Of a stretch of DNA of 64,000 nt, positions 35,878 to 45,350 are shown in pieces; the stretch's first letter is position 1; every line of letters starts with the position of its first letter. The stretch covers positions 1 to 64,000 of the forward strand of contig VGVE01000004.1 in the NCBI GenBank assembly GCA_016874135.1, in the 5' to 3' direction. The position numbers and the translations under genes are program-made. The notes below the pieces were generated by a model. That model was given only the letters and a program-made list of their open reading frames with translations. It did not search any database and was not told the origin of the DNA. The stretch comes from Gammaproteobacteria bacterium. GTDB lineage: Bacteria; Pseudomonadota; Gammaproteobacteria; Pseudomonadales; Azotimanducaceae.

Positions 35878-36675
35878 ATGAAATACGAACAGATTCTCTA
35901 CACCGTCACTGACGGTATCGCTCTGGTGACACTCAACCGTCCCGAGAAACTCAACGCCATGACCGCACTGATGGGTGCGGAAATGGCCGACGCCATGGCC
36001 GAAGCCGACGGCGACGACAACGTGCGTTGCGTGGTGGTTACCGGCGCGGGCCGAGCATTCTGTGCAGGGGCAGACCTCGGCGGTGGCGATCGGTTCGCCG
36101 GTGGCTGGGGCGGTGTCGAACGGGAATACCGGCGCAAGATGCCGATGGAGATCCGCAAACCGGTCATTGCGGCCATCAATGGCGCTGCGGTGGGCGCAGG
36201 GCTCACTTGGCCACTACAGGCGGATATCCGCTACGTCGCGCATGACGCCAAACTCGCATTCTCTTTCGTGCGACGTGGTGTGCTGCCGGAACTGGCATCG
36301 CATGTGATCCTGCCGCGTTTGGCAGGTCTGTCACGGGCCAGTGAGCTGCTGCTGTCCGGCCGCACGTTTCTGGGTGATGAAGCCGTGGAGTATGGCGTCG
36401 CCACCCGCGCCTTCGCAGCTGCGGATGTTCTGCCGGAAGCGATGAAGCTCGCGCGCGACATCGCCACCAACGCCGCGCCTCTGCCGGTGGCTATTGCCAA
36501 GCAGCTGATCTGGGAAGGTACCGGGATCGACCTCACCGAATGGCGCAAGAAAGAGGGCAAGCTCTTCAACTTCACCATCAAACATCCTGATTCGAGAGAA
36601 GGGACCAAGGCTTTTCTCGAAAAACGCGCGCCGCGCTGGGGCGGATCGATCAACCGGGACTATCCGACCAGCTGA
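35878..36675 (+). CDS. Enoyl-CoA hydratase/isomerase family protein
   Basis: A 265-residue crotonase-fold protein. Oxyanion-hole parts are GAGRAFCAGADLGGGDRF and AINGAAVGAGLTWPLQADIRY; the region FVRRGVLPELASHVILPRL carries a Glu at the usual catalytic place. AGGGGAGA lies upstream of ATG 35878. The D-aminoacylase-type gene follows after 57 nt. It shares fold but not close similarity with the hydratase at 11052. Confidence 0.93.
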   Translation: MKYEQILYTVTDGIALVTLNRPEKLNAMTALMGAEMADAMAEADGDDNVRCVVVTGAGRAFCAGADLGGGDRFAGGWGGVEREYRRKMPMEIRKPVIAAINGAAVGAGLTWPLQADIRYVAHDAKLAFSFVRRGVLPELASHVILPRLAGLSRASELLLSGRTFLGDEAVEYGVATRAFAAADVLPEAMKLARDIATNAAPLPVAIAKQLIWEGTGIDLTEWRKKEGKLFNFTIKHPDSREGTKAFLEKRAPRWGGSINRDYPTS

Positions 36676-36732
36676 TCGCGGTACACTTCAGCTCTTCCAC
36701 ACATCCGATATTGGCCACAGAGGAGCGCCACC

Positions 36733-38448
36733 ATGCCGCAATACGACCTCCTGATTACCGGTGGATTAGTCATCGACGGTACGGGTGCTCCGGCGCGAAA
36801 GACCGATATCGCCATCGAAGCCGGACGAATCGTCTCGCTGGAACCCGGTCGCGGGGCAACGGCAAAGGAAGTCATCGACGCGAAGGACCGGATCGTCACA
36901 CCGGGCTTTGTCGACGTGCACACCCACTACGATGGACAGGCGACCTGGGACAAACACATGGCGCCGTCATCGAACCTTGGCGCAACCACCGTCGTGATGG
37001 GGAACTGCGGGGTGGGGTTTGCGCCCTGCCGCCGTGAAGATCATGAGGTGCTGATCCAGCTCATGGAGGGTGTCGAAGAAATCCCCGGCACGGTGATGGC
37101 TGAAGGGCTCACCTGGGAGTGGGAAACCTTCCCTGAGTACCTCGATGCACTCGATCGAAGGCAACGCGATATCGATGTCGCCGCCCTGGTGCCGCACGGA
37201 CCGGTGCGTGTTTTTGTCATGGGTGAACGAGGTATCCAGCGCGAACCGGCGACAGCTGCGGACATTGCAGCCATGAAGAAGATCATTGCCGACAGTCTCG
37301 CTGCCGGCGCCGTGGGCTTGTCCACTTCACGCACCCTCGTGCACCGCAGCAGCAGCGGCGACCATGTTCCGACCTACCGCGCCGCGACAGAAGAACTGAA
37401 ACAGATCGGTACTGCGCTCAACGGCAAGAAGGGCCATGTCTTTCAGCTGATTTCTGACTGGGAAGACCCGGACAACGAATTCGATATTCTGCGTTCGACC
37501 AGCCGTGCGACCGGCGCGAAGGGCACGTTCACGCTGCTTGATCTCGGCAACAAGGCTCCGGATGGCACGCCGCTCTGGCAGTACCACCTTCAGAATATCG
37601 AGGCCGCACAGGCCGAAGGTCTCGACATTCGCGGCCAGGTGCTGTCCCGTCCCGTCGGCATGTTGATGGGCCATCCTGCTTCCATGAGCCCTTTCTCACG
37701 CCGGCCGGGTTACCTCGCACTCGAGGGGCTCTCGAAGGAACAGAAACTCGCGGAACTGCGCAAACCTGAAGTGCGCGCCCGCATCCTCGGCGAACAGAAC
37801 ATCAACCCACATATCTTCGTGCAGATCTTCGAGAAGCGGTTCGGGACGATGTATCCGCTGGAAGAGCCGATCAACTACCTGCCGGCAGCCAAAGACTGCG
37901 TTGCCGCGCAGGCGGCAGCTGCGGGCATGGATCCGCTCGCCTGGCTGTACGACTACTTCCTCGGCAATGACGGATCAAATCTGATCTATATTCCGGCGAC
38001 CAACTTCACCAACAACACCCTTACGCTGCTGCGGCATGCCCACACGGTCTCTGCTCTGGGCGACGGTGGCGCCCACGTGGGTTCCATCTGCGACACCAGT
38101 GCCGGTGTGTTCCTTCTTACCAAGTGGGTGCGGGAGCGAGGTGAGATCGGTTTGCCGGAAGCCGTGCACATGCTTTGCCGGCAGCCGGCTGAGCTCTATT
38201 CACTGCTGGATCGTGGTCTCATTGCCGAAGGCATGAAGGCAGATCTCAACATCATCGACTTCGATGCACTGGCATTGCGCACACCTCGTATCGTGGCTGA
38301 TCTTCCCGCAGGCGGGAGGCGTTTCGTTCAGGATGCGGCAGGAATGGACGTCACGATCAAATCCGGCCAGGTCATCTTCCGCGACGGTCAGCACACTGGC
38401 GTTCTGCCAGGTCGGCTGCTCCGCGGCGCGCAGGGTCTCGTCTGCTGA
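36733..38448 (+). CDS. N-acyl-D-amino-acid deacylase-family amidohydrolase
   Basis: A 571-residue metal hydrolase of the amidohydrolase superfamily. It starts MPQYDLLITGGLVIDGTG; GGAG is 6 nt before ATG. The first metal motif is VDVHTHYDG (HxH), followed by the bridging Cys segment MGNCGVGFAP typical of D-aminoacylases, and the late catalytic Asp in LGDGGAHVG. The C-terminus GQVIFRDGQHTGVLPGRLL is also typical. It would hydrolyse an N-acyl-D-amino acid or a related cyclic amide. Fragments of a close relative occur at 44888 and possibly 5956. Confidence 0.92.
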   Translation: MPQYDLLITGGLVIDGTGAPARKTDIAIEAGRIVSLEPGRGATAKEVIDAKDRIVTPGFVDVHTHYDGQATWDKHMAPSSNLGATTVVMGNCGVGFAPCRREDHEVLIQLMEGVEEIPGTVMAEGLTWEWETFPEYLDALDRRQRDIDVAALVPHGPVRVFVMGERGIQREPATAADIAAMKKIIADSLAAGAVGLSTSRTLVHRSSSGDHVPTYRAATEELKQIGTALNGKKGHVFQLISDWEDPDNEFDILRSTSRATGAKGTFTLLDLGNKAPDGTPLWQYHLQNIEAAQAEGLDIRGQVLSRPVGMLMGHPASMSPFSRRPGYLALEGLSKEQKLAELRKPEVRARILGEQNINPHIFVQIFEKRFGTMYPLEEPINYLPAAKDCVAAQAAAAGMDPLAWLYDYFLGNDGSNLIYIPATNFTNNTLTLLRHAHTVSALGDGGAHVGSICDTSAGVFLLTKWVRERGEIGLPEAVHMLCRQPAELYSLLDRGLIAEGMKADLNIIDFDALALRTPRIVADLPAGGRRFVQDAAGMDVTIKSGQVIFRDGQHTGVLPGRLLRGAQGLVC

Positions 38449-38465
38449 TCTTGCAATCAGCAGCG

Positions 38466-38488
38466 GTCAGGGACAGTCAGTCCCTGAC
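38466..38488 (+). terminator. Short hairpin after the D-aminoacylase-type gene
   Basis: GTCAGGGA pairs with TCCCTGAC across a 7-nt loop, 18 nt after the stop. The rest of the gap to phoU (to 38657) contains short open frames of no recognisable kind. Confidence 0.45.
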
Positions 38489-38657
38489 TACGCCTTGAGC
38501 GTGTGCTGATTGGTACAGAGAGAATTCCAGGTCGAATACGGCGGCCGCATGAACTCGGCCATGGTCTGGATCGTCACTGACAACAGGCCGTGGCGCGACT
38601 TCAGCCCCGTGTTCCACCGCGACATCCAGAAGCCGCAGGAACACCCGGCGCCATGCG

Positions 38658-39377
38658 TCAACCCGCGGGGAGGCGCCGCGAACGTTCCTCGTCAGTCATG
38701 TGACGCAGCTCCTTGCCGTACACCACGTAGAAGACAAACTCGGCGACGTTTTTGGCATGGTCGCCGAACCGCTCCAGCGATCGTGTCGCCCAAACCAGCT
38801 GCAACGCACCGGCAGTGAGGTCCGGGCGAACGCTGATGAAAGCCTGCAGTTCACCGGTGATCTGCCTGCAATCATCGTCAATAACCCGGTCCTCCTGACG
38901 GACCCCCGCTGCCGCGACACCATCGAACTCCACGAAGGCCGTCAACGCCCGGTGGGTCAATGACACCACCCGTGAGCCGAGGTGGCCGATCCGCCCGCCA
39001 AATCGCTCCAGCGGGAGGCCGGACGACTCCTTCGTGGCCTTGGCGATCCGCTTGGCCAGATCTCCCATGCGCTCCAGGTCCATCACCACTTTCAGAACGG
39101 CGAAGACGAGACGCAGGTCGCCCGCTGCGGGCTGACGCTGCACCAGAAGGTCCCGGCAGGCTTCGTCGAGTCCGAGTTCCAGGCGGTTGACCTCGCTGTC
39201 GAGCATCACAACCTGGTCGGCAAGGCGCATATCGCCGCGTTCGAGCGCACCCAGCGCATCACTGAGCTGGTCCAGGACCAGTTGCCCCATTTCCCGCACG
39301 CGGGCCACGAGCCCTTCCAGTTCCGAATTGAACTGGCCGGACAGATGCCGTTGAAGATCGTTCTTGCCGAGGTTCAT
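38658..39377 (-). CDS. phoU: Phosphate-specific transport system accessory protein PhoU
   Basis: A 239-residue PhoU with two repeated three-helix bundles. Each half shows the metal-binding ExxxD-type motif: VMDLERMGDLAKRIAKA and TRSLERFGDHAKNVAEF. PhoU couples Pst transport to the PhoR/PhoB two-component system and dampens it in high phosphate. It is the last gene of the reverse porin-pst operon, 13 nt after pstB. No phoB or phoR is in the window. Confidence 0.96.
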   Translation of the reverse strand: MNLGKNDLQRHLSGQFNSELEGLVARVREMGQLVLDQLSDALGALERGDMRLADQVVMLDSEVNRLELGLDEACRDLLVQRQPAAGDLRLVFAVLKVVMDLERMGDLAKRIAKATKESSGLPLERFGGRIGHLGSRVVSLTHRALTAFVEFDGVAAAGVRQEDRVIDDDCRQITGELQAFISVRPDLTAGALQLVWATRSLERFGDHAKNVAEFVFYVVYGKELRHMTDEERSRRLPAG

Positions 39378-39390
39378 GCAGGTGCTCCGC

Positions 39391-40224
39391 TCAGCCGTAA
39401 CGGCCGGTGATGTAGTCTTCGGTCTGTTTCATCGCCGGATTGGTGAACAGCGCCCGCGTGGCCCCGAACTCAACCAGTTCCCCGAGGTACATGAAGGCGG
39501 TGTAGTCAGACACCCGGGCGGCCTGCTGCATGTTGTGGGTGACGATGAGGATCGAAACCTTGTCCTTGAGGCGGTGGATGAGGTCTTCGATGTTGGCCGT
39601 GGCATTGGGGTCGAGCGCACTGGTGGGCTCGTCGAACAACAACAGTTCAGGTTCGGTCGCGAGCGCCCGGGCGATACACAGGCGTTGCTGTTGTCCGCCG
39701 GAGAGATTGAACGCCATGTCCTGCAAGCGATCCTTCACCTCGTTCCACAGGGATGCTTCACGCAACGCCATTTCGATACGGTCAGCGAGTTCGAACCGGT
39801 TGTTCTGGCCGCGTACACGCAGACCATAGGCGACGTTTTCGAAGATCGACTTGGGAAACGGGTTCGGTTTCTGGAACACCATGCCGATGCGCATCCGCAC
39901 CTCGATGGGGTCAACGGACCGATCGAGGATGTTGACGTTATCCGGCTGGAACAGGATCTCGCCGGCATAAACCGAGTTGTCCTGAAGGTCATGCATGCGG
40001 TTGAAACACCGCAGGAAGGTCGACTTGCCACAGCCGGACGGACCGATCAGCGCCGTTACCCGCGCCTGTTCGATTCGCATGTTGATCTGCCGGAGGGCCT
40101 GAACGCTGCCGTACCAGAAATCCAGGTTCCTCACTTCTGCCTTTAATACCGAGGGTTTCAACTCAGCCGGGGCATCGCCGGCGGCAATCCTCACCGCAGG
40201 CTGACGGGATTGGGTATCTACCAT
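39391..40224 (-). CDS. pstB: Phosphate ABC transporter ATP-binding protein PstB
   Basis: A 277-residue ATPase that powers phosphate uptake through PstCA. Walker A is GPSGCGKST (about 61-69), the signature is [15 protein letters not shown], Walker [12 protein letters not shown], and the switch His lies in [11 protein letters not shown]. The frame is open to 40398, but MVDTQSRQP at 40224 is the start: it overlaps the pstA stop by 7 nt and the N-terminus has the usual PstB length. The segment CFNRMHDL is characteristic of PstB. Confidence 0.96.
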   Translation of the reverse strand: MVDTQSRQPAVRIAAGDAPAELKPSVLKAEVRNLDFWYGSVQALRQINMRIEQARVTALIGPSGCGKSTFLRCFNRMHDLQDNSVYAGEILFQPDNVNILDRSVDPIEVRMRIGMVFQKPNPFPKSIFENVAYGLRVRGQNNRFELADRIEMALREASLWNEVKDRLQDMAFNLSGGQQQRLCIARALATEPELLLFDEPTSALDPNATANIEDLIHRLKDKVSILIVTHNMQQAARVSDYTAFMYLGELVEFGATRALFTNPAMKQTEDYITGRYG

Positions 40225-41135
40225 TTGATCCGCTTCCTGAAACGTATTCGCAACCAGATCGCGAGGCCATTCATGACCAGGGTCATCACCACCAGCACGA
40301 GACCCGCCGCGGCGGCGTTTTCCTGGAAGGCGGCCTGCGGCCGCGACAGCCAGTTGAACATCTGGATCGGCATCACCGTGAACGGCGACTTGATCCACTC
40401 GAAGCTGATGAAGGGGAATTCCGCAGTGAAGGGCGCATCGGGAAGGAAGGCGATGAACGTGAGTGCGCCGATGGTGATGATCGGCGCGGTTTCACCGATG
40501 GCGCGCGCCAGCCCAATGATGATGCCGGTGAGGATGCCACCCGCCGAGTACGGCAGGATGTGGTCCCGCACCAGTTGCCAGCGTGACGCTCCGAGCGCAT
40601 ACCCGGCCTCGCGGATCGCAGCCGGTATCGCCCGGATGGCTTCACGCGTCGACACGATGATGACGGGAAGGATCATCAACGCGAGTGTGAGTCCCGCCGA
40701 CAGGATGCTCTGGCCGAAGTCGAGTGCATAGACGAAGAGGCCGAGAGCCAGAAGGCCGTAGATGATCGACGGAACACCCGCGAGATTGGTGACGTTGATC
40801 TCGACAAGGGCCGTAAACCAGTTACGACGCGCGTACTCCTCGAGGTAGATCCCGGCACCCACCCCGAGTGGAATGGCGGTCAACGCAGTGATGAGCATCA
40901 CCAGGCTGGAGCCGACTATCGCGCTGAGGATGCCGGCACGGGCCGCCCGGCGGGATGGGAAATTCTCGAAGAAGGACCAGTTGAGACGGCGGGCGCCATC
41001 GTCGATCAAACCGGCGAGCAATACCGCCAGCGTCAGGATGCCGATCATCATGCAGGCAAGACCGATGATGGCGAATACCGCATCCCGTTGCCGATTGCGC
41101 CGCACCAACTGATGTATGGCCGAGGTGTCCAACAT
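40218..41135 (-). CDS. pstA: Phosphate ABC transporter permease PstA
   Basis: A 305-residue inner-membrane permease with six predicted helices. The EAA-type loop contacting PstB is [20 protein letters not shown]. The family segment [15 protein letters not shown] and IGETAPI are typical PstA. It starts 2 nt after the pstC stop and ends with TAG overlapping the pstB start, so translation is tightly coupled. Confidence 0.95.
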   Translation of the reverse strand: MLDTSAIHQLVRRNRQRDAVFAIIGLACMMIGILTLAVLLAGLIDDGARRLNWSFFENFPSRRAARAGILSAIVGSSLVMLITALTAIPLGVGAGIYLEEYARRNWFTALVEINVTNLAGVPSIIYGLLALGLFVYALDFGQSILSAGLTLALMILPVIIVSTREAIRAIPAAIREAGYALGASRWQLVRDHILPYSAGGILTGIIIGLARAIGETAPIITIGALTFIAFLPDAPFTAEFPFISFEWIKSPFTVMPIQMFNWLSRPQAAFQENAAAAGLVLVVMTLVMNGLAIWLRIRFRKRIKW

Positions 41136-41137
41136 GA

Positions 41138-42094
41138 TCAGTAGGCCTCGCGAAAGCGGGTGCGTGCCAGGTGACCCAGCACGTTGAAGAGCAGCGTCAT
41201 CAGTACGAGCACCAGCCCGACCGCAAAAATACTCTGGTATTCGATGCTGCCGTGGGGCAGGTCACCCAACGCCACCTGGACGATGAATGCCGTGATGGTG
41301 GCTCCCGGCTCGGTCGGATCCCAGGTGAAGTTGGGTTGTTGTCCCGCCGCCACCGCGACCACCATCGTTTCGCCGACCGCGCGGGAGATACCGAGGATAT
41401 AAGCCGCGACGATGCCGGATGTCGCCGCCGGTACGACCACGCGCAGCGCCGTCTGCAACCGCGTCGCTCCCATCGCATAGGAGCCTTCCCGCATCTGCAT
41501 CGGCACGGACCGCATCGCATCCTCCGCCACCGAGGTGATGTAGGGAATGATCATGATGCCGATCACCAGACCCGGACCGAGCATGTTGAAACCGGGCAGG
41601 TCTGGCATGAAGAACTGCAATGCCGGTGTGACCATCAGCAGCGCGAAGTAGCCATACACGACGGTCGGTATGCCGGCGAGCAGTTCCAGCATGGGCTTGA
41701 CCGTCTCACGGACCCGGTGGCTCGCGAATTCACTGAGGTAGATCGCGGCTCCCGTTCCCACCGGCACCGCCAGCAACAGCGCTACCGTGGACGTGACCAG
41801 CGTGCCCGCCAACAGCGGCAGTACACCGTAGTGCTTTTCCTCGAACATGATCGTCCACTGGGTATCAGTGAGGAAATCGGCCAGCGGCACCTGTTCGAAG
41901 AACAGCGCCGATTCGAACAGCAACAGGCCGATGATGCCGACGGTGATCGATACCGTCGCCATCGAGATCGTGAAGAGTAGGGTCTCGATCAGGCGTTCGC
42001 CGACGTTGCGCGAACGCCGGAAACCGAACCGTCCCGGCGACGCTGATGCTCCGTTCGCGGAATTGTCACGCATGTCGACACTGGCAAGGGTCAT
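41138..42094 (-). CDS. pstC: Phosphate ABC transporter permease PstC
   Basis: A 318-residue permease partner of PstA. A charged N-terminus of about 30 residues precedes the first helix (LLFTISMATVSITVGIIGLL). The EAA loop is EGSYAMGATRLQTALRVVVP, and SRAVGETMVVAVAAGQ is the PstC-specific counterpart of the PstA motif. It lies 43 nt after pstS. Confidence 0.95.
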   Translation of the reverse strand: MTLASVDMRDNSANGASASPGRFGFRRSRNVGERLIETLLFTISMATVSITVGIIGLLLFESALFFEQVPLADFLTDTQWTIMFEEKHYGVLPLLAGTLVTSTVALLLAVPVGTGAAIYLSEFASHRVRETVKPMLELLAGIPTVVYGYFALLMVTPALQFFMPDLPGFNMLGPGLVIGIMIIPYITSVAEDAMRSVPMQMREGSYAMGATRLQTALRVVVPAATSGIVAAYILGISRAVGETMVVAVAAGQQPNFTWDPTEPGATITAFIVQVALGDLPHGSIEYQSIFAVGLVLVLMTLLFNVLGHLARTRFREAY

Positions 42095-42137
42095 GGGTGA
42101 GTCCGGTGAATGACGTATCCAGAAGCCGCCGGCTCAT

Positions 42138-43157
42138 TCAGTGGGTGCGTTCCCGCACCAGCAGTTCTTCGACCGTGAGGCCGATTTCCGTCGCACCGGC
42201 AAAACCGCTGCCGACCTTGCCCTCGTCGAGGTTCTTGCGGGCGAGTTCGTAGGCTTTCTCAGGGAGTTCCACGTAACCCACCTCGGCCGCCAGCGCTGAT
42301 CCGTCGCTGAGATAGAAATCGACGAACTCCCGTACCTCGGGCCGCTGCAGCGACTTCTCCTTGACGTAGATGAACAGCGGGCGGGACAGCGGCTGGTAGC
42401 TGCCGTCGTTCACCGCCGACGCGGAAGGCAGGACTCCCTTCGAAGCACCCGGCGGGACCACGGGCACCGCCCGCAGCCGGTCCGTGTTCTCTTCGTAGTA
42501 CGCCATGCCGAAATAACCGAGTGCACCCTTGTCCCGGGAGACATACGTCACCGTGACGTTGTCGTCCTCGCTGGCCTGGTAGTCCCCGCGGGATGCCTTG
42601 GAGCGACCGACGATCGCTTCGGTCCAGTAGTCGAAGGTGCCGGAGTCCGCGCCAGCACCGGCGAGCTTGAGAGCCAGGTCCGGAAATCCGGGACGGATCT
42701 GGTTCCACTTCATGATCTTCCGCTGCGCCGCGGGTTCCCACATGCGGCGCAGTTCGTCCACGGTCAGCTGGTCGACGAAGTCGTTCGCCTTGCTCACCAC
42801 CACCGTGAGCGCATCGTAGGCAATCGGCAGTTCGTAATACTTCACGCCCGCTTGGGCGCAGAGCACCATTTCTTCCTTGAGGATCGGCCGCGAAGCGTTG
42901 GCGATGTCGATCTCGCCGCGACAGAACCGCTTGAACCCACCACCGGTACCGGAAATTCCGACCGTGACGCGGGCTCCGCCCAGGGTTGCCTGGTATTCCT
43001 CAGCGACAGCTTCGGTAATCGGGTAGACCGTGCTCGAACCGTCGATCTCGATCACCGCCGCGGCATGCAGTGCCGGCAGTGTCGTGGACGCTCCCAGCAA
43101 CAGCGCGAAGGTCCACAGCTTTCTGGTGTTCAACTTGGTTTTCATGATTTTGTTCAT
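42138..43157 (-). CDS. pstS: Periplasmic phosphate-binding protein PstS
   Basis: A 339-residue precursor. The signal peptide runs to about ALHAAA. The mature protein begins VIEIDGSSTVYPITEAV, and phosphate-binding parts are GSSTVY, GTGGGFKRFCRGE, IANASRP and GADSGTFDYWTE. It binds phosphate and delivers it to PstCA. Two possible starts are four codons apart (MNKIM); neither has a strong SD. It follows the porin gene by 25 nt, so it depends on the promoter before the porin. Confidence 0.95.
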   Translation of the reverse strand: MNKIMKTKLNTRKLWTFALLLGASTTLPALHAAAVIEIDGSSTVYPITEAVAEEYQATLGGARVTVGISGTGGGFKRFCRGEIDIANASRPILKEEMVLCAQAGVKYYELPIAYDALTVVVSKANDFVDQLTVDELRRMWEPAAQRKIMKWNQIRPGFPDLALKLAGAGADSGTFDYWTEAIVGRSKASRGDYQASEDDNVTVTYVSRDKGALGYFGMAYYEENTDRLRAVPVVPPGASKGVLPSASAVNDGSYQPLSRPLFIYVKEKSLQRPEVREFVDFYLSDGSALAAEVGYVELPEKAYELARKNLDEGKVGSGFAGATEIGLTVEELLVRERTH

Positions 43158-43182
43158 CCGGTTTTTCAGGCTTGGGTCAGGC

Positions 43183-44514
43183 TCAGAACCGCGCGTTCAG
43201 GTCGATCGTCACCGTCTCGACGCCGGCATCGTCCCGGTTGTACCGGCTGGCCGCATCCGACTCGGCCAGGAACCACGACACGGTGAGGTTGAAGTTCTTC
43301 AGGAAGTCGTACTGCGCCTTGATCTTGTGGCCCCGCGAGCCGACGAAACCGGAAGCGAAATCCGAATCGGTGAAGTAACCGACAACGGCGTTGCGTTCGA
43401 CTTCGCGATAGGTGTAATCGAAGGCGATACCGGCGAGATTGGTGCGCGCGCCAATCAGCCACGCGGTGTCCTGGTCGGCATCGGTGAAGGTCTTGAAGTC
43501 GACGGCGTCGGCGTTGACGACATACTGGCCGTAGAGCGTCAGTGGCACCGGCAGGCCGACGACATCCATCTGGCCGAACCCTTCGTACAGGGTGAACTCG
43601 TCGGTGGTATTGCCGTTGGCGATCAGCGCGATCGCCGGCTCACCGGCTTCTTCGCCGTCGCCGCGATAGTCGTACAGGCTCGCACCGAGTGTCAGGCGAA
43701 TCCGGTCGCCGGCATCGAATGCAACACCACCCTGCAGGGAGTGCAGCCGCATGTCGTTCTTCCACTGCACGCCTTCGCCATCGACGTTGTCCTTCAGGAT
43801 GAAATAGCCGGCACTGCCGAACAGCGTCGTGGTGCCGTACTTGCGCTGGTAGGTCGCGGCGAATCCTTCCGGATTGATGTCGCCATCCCAGGCCACGTCA
43901 CCTAGAGCCATCCACGGCTGTTTCATCTTGCCGGCGAAGACCTTCAGCCCCGGCACGTCCACCGGGTGGTAGTCGATGTAGGCAAGATCGAGCCACACGG
44001 GCTTCTTGTCGAAATAGGTGTCGAGATCCTGGTTGGTCGAACGGCGATCCGGGCTGTTGCCGCTGGCGAGCTGGATTCCGACTTCGACTTCCGGGTTGAC
44101 CTGGGTGAACGCGCCGAGACGGGCGCGAAAACGCTGCCGGTTCCGGTCCCGCCCGCTGGCGGCCGACGCACCGGGTGGCCGGGTATCGAATTTTGGCTCG
44201 TCCTCGATGTCGATGGCTTCGTGGCGAGCACGCATATCGCCCCGTAACGCGGTCGTGGCGGCCCACCCCGCAGTCTGCTGATAGGCAGTGAATTCCTTCT
44301 TGTCGAGCTTCTCGCGGTCGGCTTTTTTCTGCGCACGCTGTTCAGCACGGGTCTCGCGGGCGAGATCCGCCGTGAGCTCGGCATGCTGGGCTGCAGAGAT
44401 CGAACCGTTGGTGAGCAGAATGTCCAGGAGTTTCGCATCCACGCCGCTGGCGGCGGACACGTTCGCCCCCGTCGCCAGGATGGCGCCGATCAGGGTTGCC
44501 TGGAGTGTTTTCAT
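43183..44514 (-). CDS. Outer-membrane porin of the phosphate-selective/OprO-OprP-like type
   Basis: A 443-residue porin. The signal peptide (MKTLQATLIGAILATGANVS) is followed by a helical, coiled-coil-like stretch (DLARETRAEQRAQKKADREK) and then a beta barrel of about 16 strands ending in an aromatic (DLNARF). The sequence matches the family usually called putative porin and resembles OprP/OprO in position and layout. Its place as the first gene of the pst operon with a Pho box upstream argues for phosphate or polyphosphate passage. The Arg ladder of OprP could not be mapped by eye. Confidence 0.85.
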   Translation of the reverse strand: MKTLQATLIGAILATGANVSAASGVDAKLLDILLTNGSISAAQHAELTADLARETRAEQRAQKKADREKLDKKEFTAYQQTAGWAATTALRGDMRARHEAIDIEDEPKFDTRPPGASAASGRDRNRQRFRARLGAFTQVNPEVEVGIQLASGNSPDRRSTNQDLDTYFDKKPVWLDLAYIDYHPVDVPGLKVFAGKMKQPWMALGDVAWDGDINPEGFAATYQRKYGTTTLFGSAGYFILKDNVDGEGVQWKNDMRLHSLQGGVAFDAGDRIRLTLGASLYDYRGDGEEAGEPAIALIANGNTTDEFTLYEGFGQMDVVGLPVPLTLYGQYVVNADAVDFKTFTDADQDTAWLIGARTNLAGIAFDYTYREVERNAVVGYFTDSDFASGFVGSRGHKIKAQYDFLKNFNLTVSWFLAESDAASRYNRDDAGVETVTIDLNARF

Positions 44515-44592
44515 CGGTTGGCTCCTCGAGAAATCTGCCGGTTGCGGCTATCGCACCGATCTGGACGACTACGCGCATCCTCTTCTCGTGGT

Positions 44593-44610
44593 GTTACAGA
44601 TTCATGACAC
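44593..44610 (-). promoter_or_regulatory. Pho box (PhoB site) upstream of the porin-pst operon
   Basis: The reverse strand reads GTGTCATGAATCTGTAAC, which fits the PhoB box of two direct CTGTCAT-like repeats separated by 4 bp (GTGTCAT, GAAT, CTGTAAC). It lies 78 nt before the porin ATG, so transcription would cover porin, pstS, C, A, B and phoU. A recognisable -35 is replaced by the box, as in other Pho promoters. The -10 is not clear. Confidence 0.75.
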
Positions 44611-44709
44611 GCCTGCGAAGTGGGCTTGCCCGCGGTGACGTCCCGCCATCGGGCGTGGTCCGGGTTCGGCCGGCAGACCTGCTCCCGGGTGGCGTTGCCG
44701 AGCCCGGTG

Positions 44710-44880
44710 GCCTGCGACAACCCGGGGATCTACAACCTGATGGAAGGTGCGCCTGACATCTTCGTTTCGGGAATCAACATCGGCGCCAATGCCGGGCTCG
44801 GGTTTTTCATGGCTTAGGGCACCCTCGGTGCCTGCTTCGAATCCAATTTCGCCCGCCTTCCCGCGATCGCCTATTTCCGG
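44710..44880 (+). pseudogene. SurE-like 5'/3'-nucleotidase fragment
   Basis: A frame reads PDIFVSGINIGANAGLGFFMA, stop TAG 44815, then GTLGACFESNFARLPAIAY. This is the conserved core of SurE-family nucleotidases (VSGINxGAN, SGTVGAAxE), with a stop where the family has Ser. The beginning and end of the gene are missing. It is directly followed by a fragment of an amidohydrolase. Confidence 0.6.
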
Positions 44881-44887
44881 CGGCCCA

Positions 44888-45118
44888 TTCCACCAACAAC
44901 ATCCTTACGCTGCTGCGGCATGCCGACACGGTCTCTGCACTGGGCGACGTTGGCTCGCAGGTGGGTTCAATCTGCAGTACCCGGGCAGGTGTGTTCCTGC
45001 TGACCAGGTGGGTTCAGGAATGGACGTCACGATCAATTCGGATCAGGTGATCTTTCGCGATGGTCGCCACACCGGTGTTCCGCCGGGTCGGCTGCTCCGC
45101 GGCGGCAGGGTCTCGGTG
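44888..45118 (+). pseudogene. Fragment of a D-aminoacylase-family amidohydrolase with an internal deletion
   Basis: TNNILTLLRHADTVSALGD and GSICSTRAGVFLLTRWVQ correspond closely to the intact gene at 36733 (its NFTNNTLTLLRHAHTVSALG region). It then jumps at about 45008 into GMDVTINSDQVIFRDGRH and PPGRLLRGG, the C-terminus of the same protein. About 340 bp is missing between the two parts. The DNA is clearly related to 37985-38440, so this is a relic of a paralogue or of a duplicated copy. Confidence 0.8.
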
Positions 45119-45184
45119 GTTGACTCGGAGGTCAGGCAGAATCACTTCCTAACCTCCTCCTCTGCCAGATCTTCTCTATCCCCG

Positions 45185-45279
45185 GCTAAAGGACCTCGCT
45201 TTGATCCACTCACCTGTAAAGGACCTCGCCAGGCGCAATTTGTCATCCCGACAGAAAACACCCGTTAGCCTTCGTATCC
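45185..45279. repeat. Dispersed repeat, copy A (related to 53349-53445)
   Basis: The two ends are shared with copy B: GCTAAAGGACCTCGC and TCCACTCACC at the left, AGAAAACACCCGTTAGCC and TATC at the right, with the same total length of about 96 bp. The middle differs. It lies in a gene-poor gap before the GlcG gene and contains no gene. A site for cassette-type recombination is possible but unproved. Confidence 0.45.
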
Positions 45280-45350
45280 TTGGAGGGAAAGCCGTGCACT
45301 TTGCCAACGCGCACGATCAGTTGCACACCGCGTGGGGTTCACGCTCGTTT

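Noticed and set aside
38510-38657. Forward frame after the D-aminoacylase-type gene
   Set aside because: The frame continues as a shadow of phoU and has no family resemblance or start signal.
40225-40398. Upstream extension of PstB
   Set aside because: It would overlap pstA by 180 bp and reads as a shadow; the start at 40224 gives the usual PstB length.
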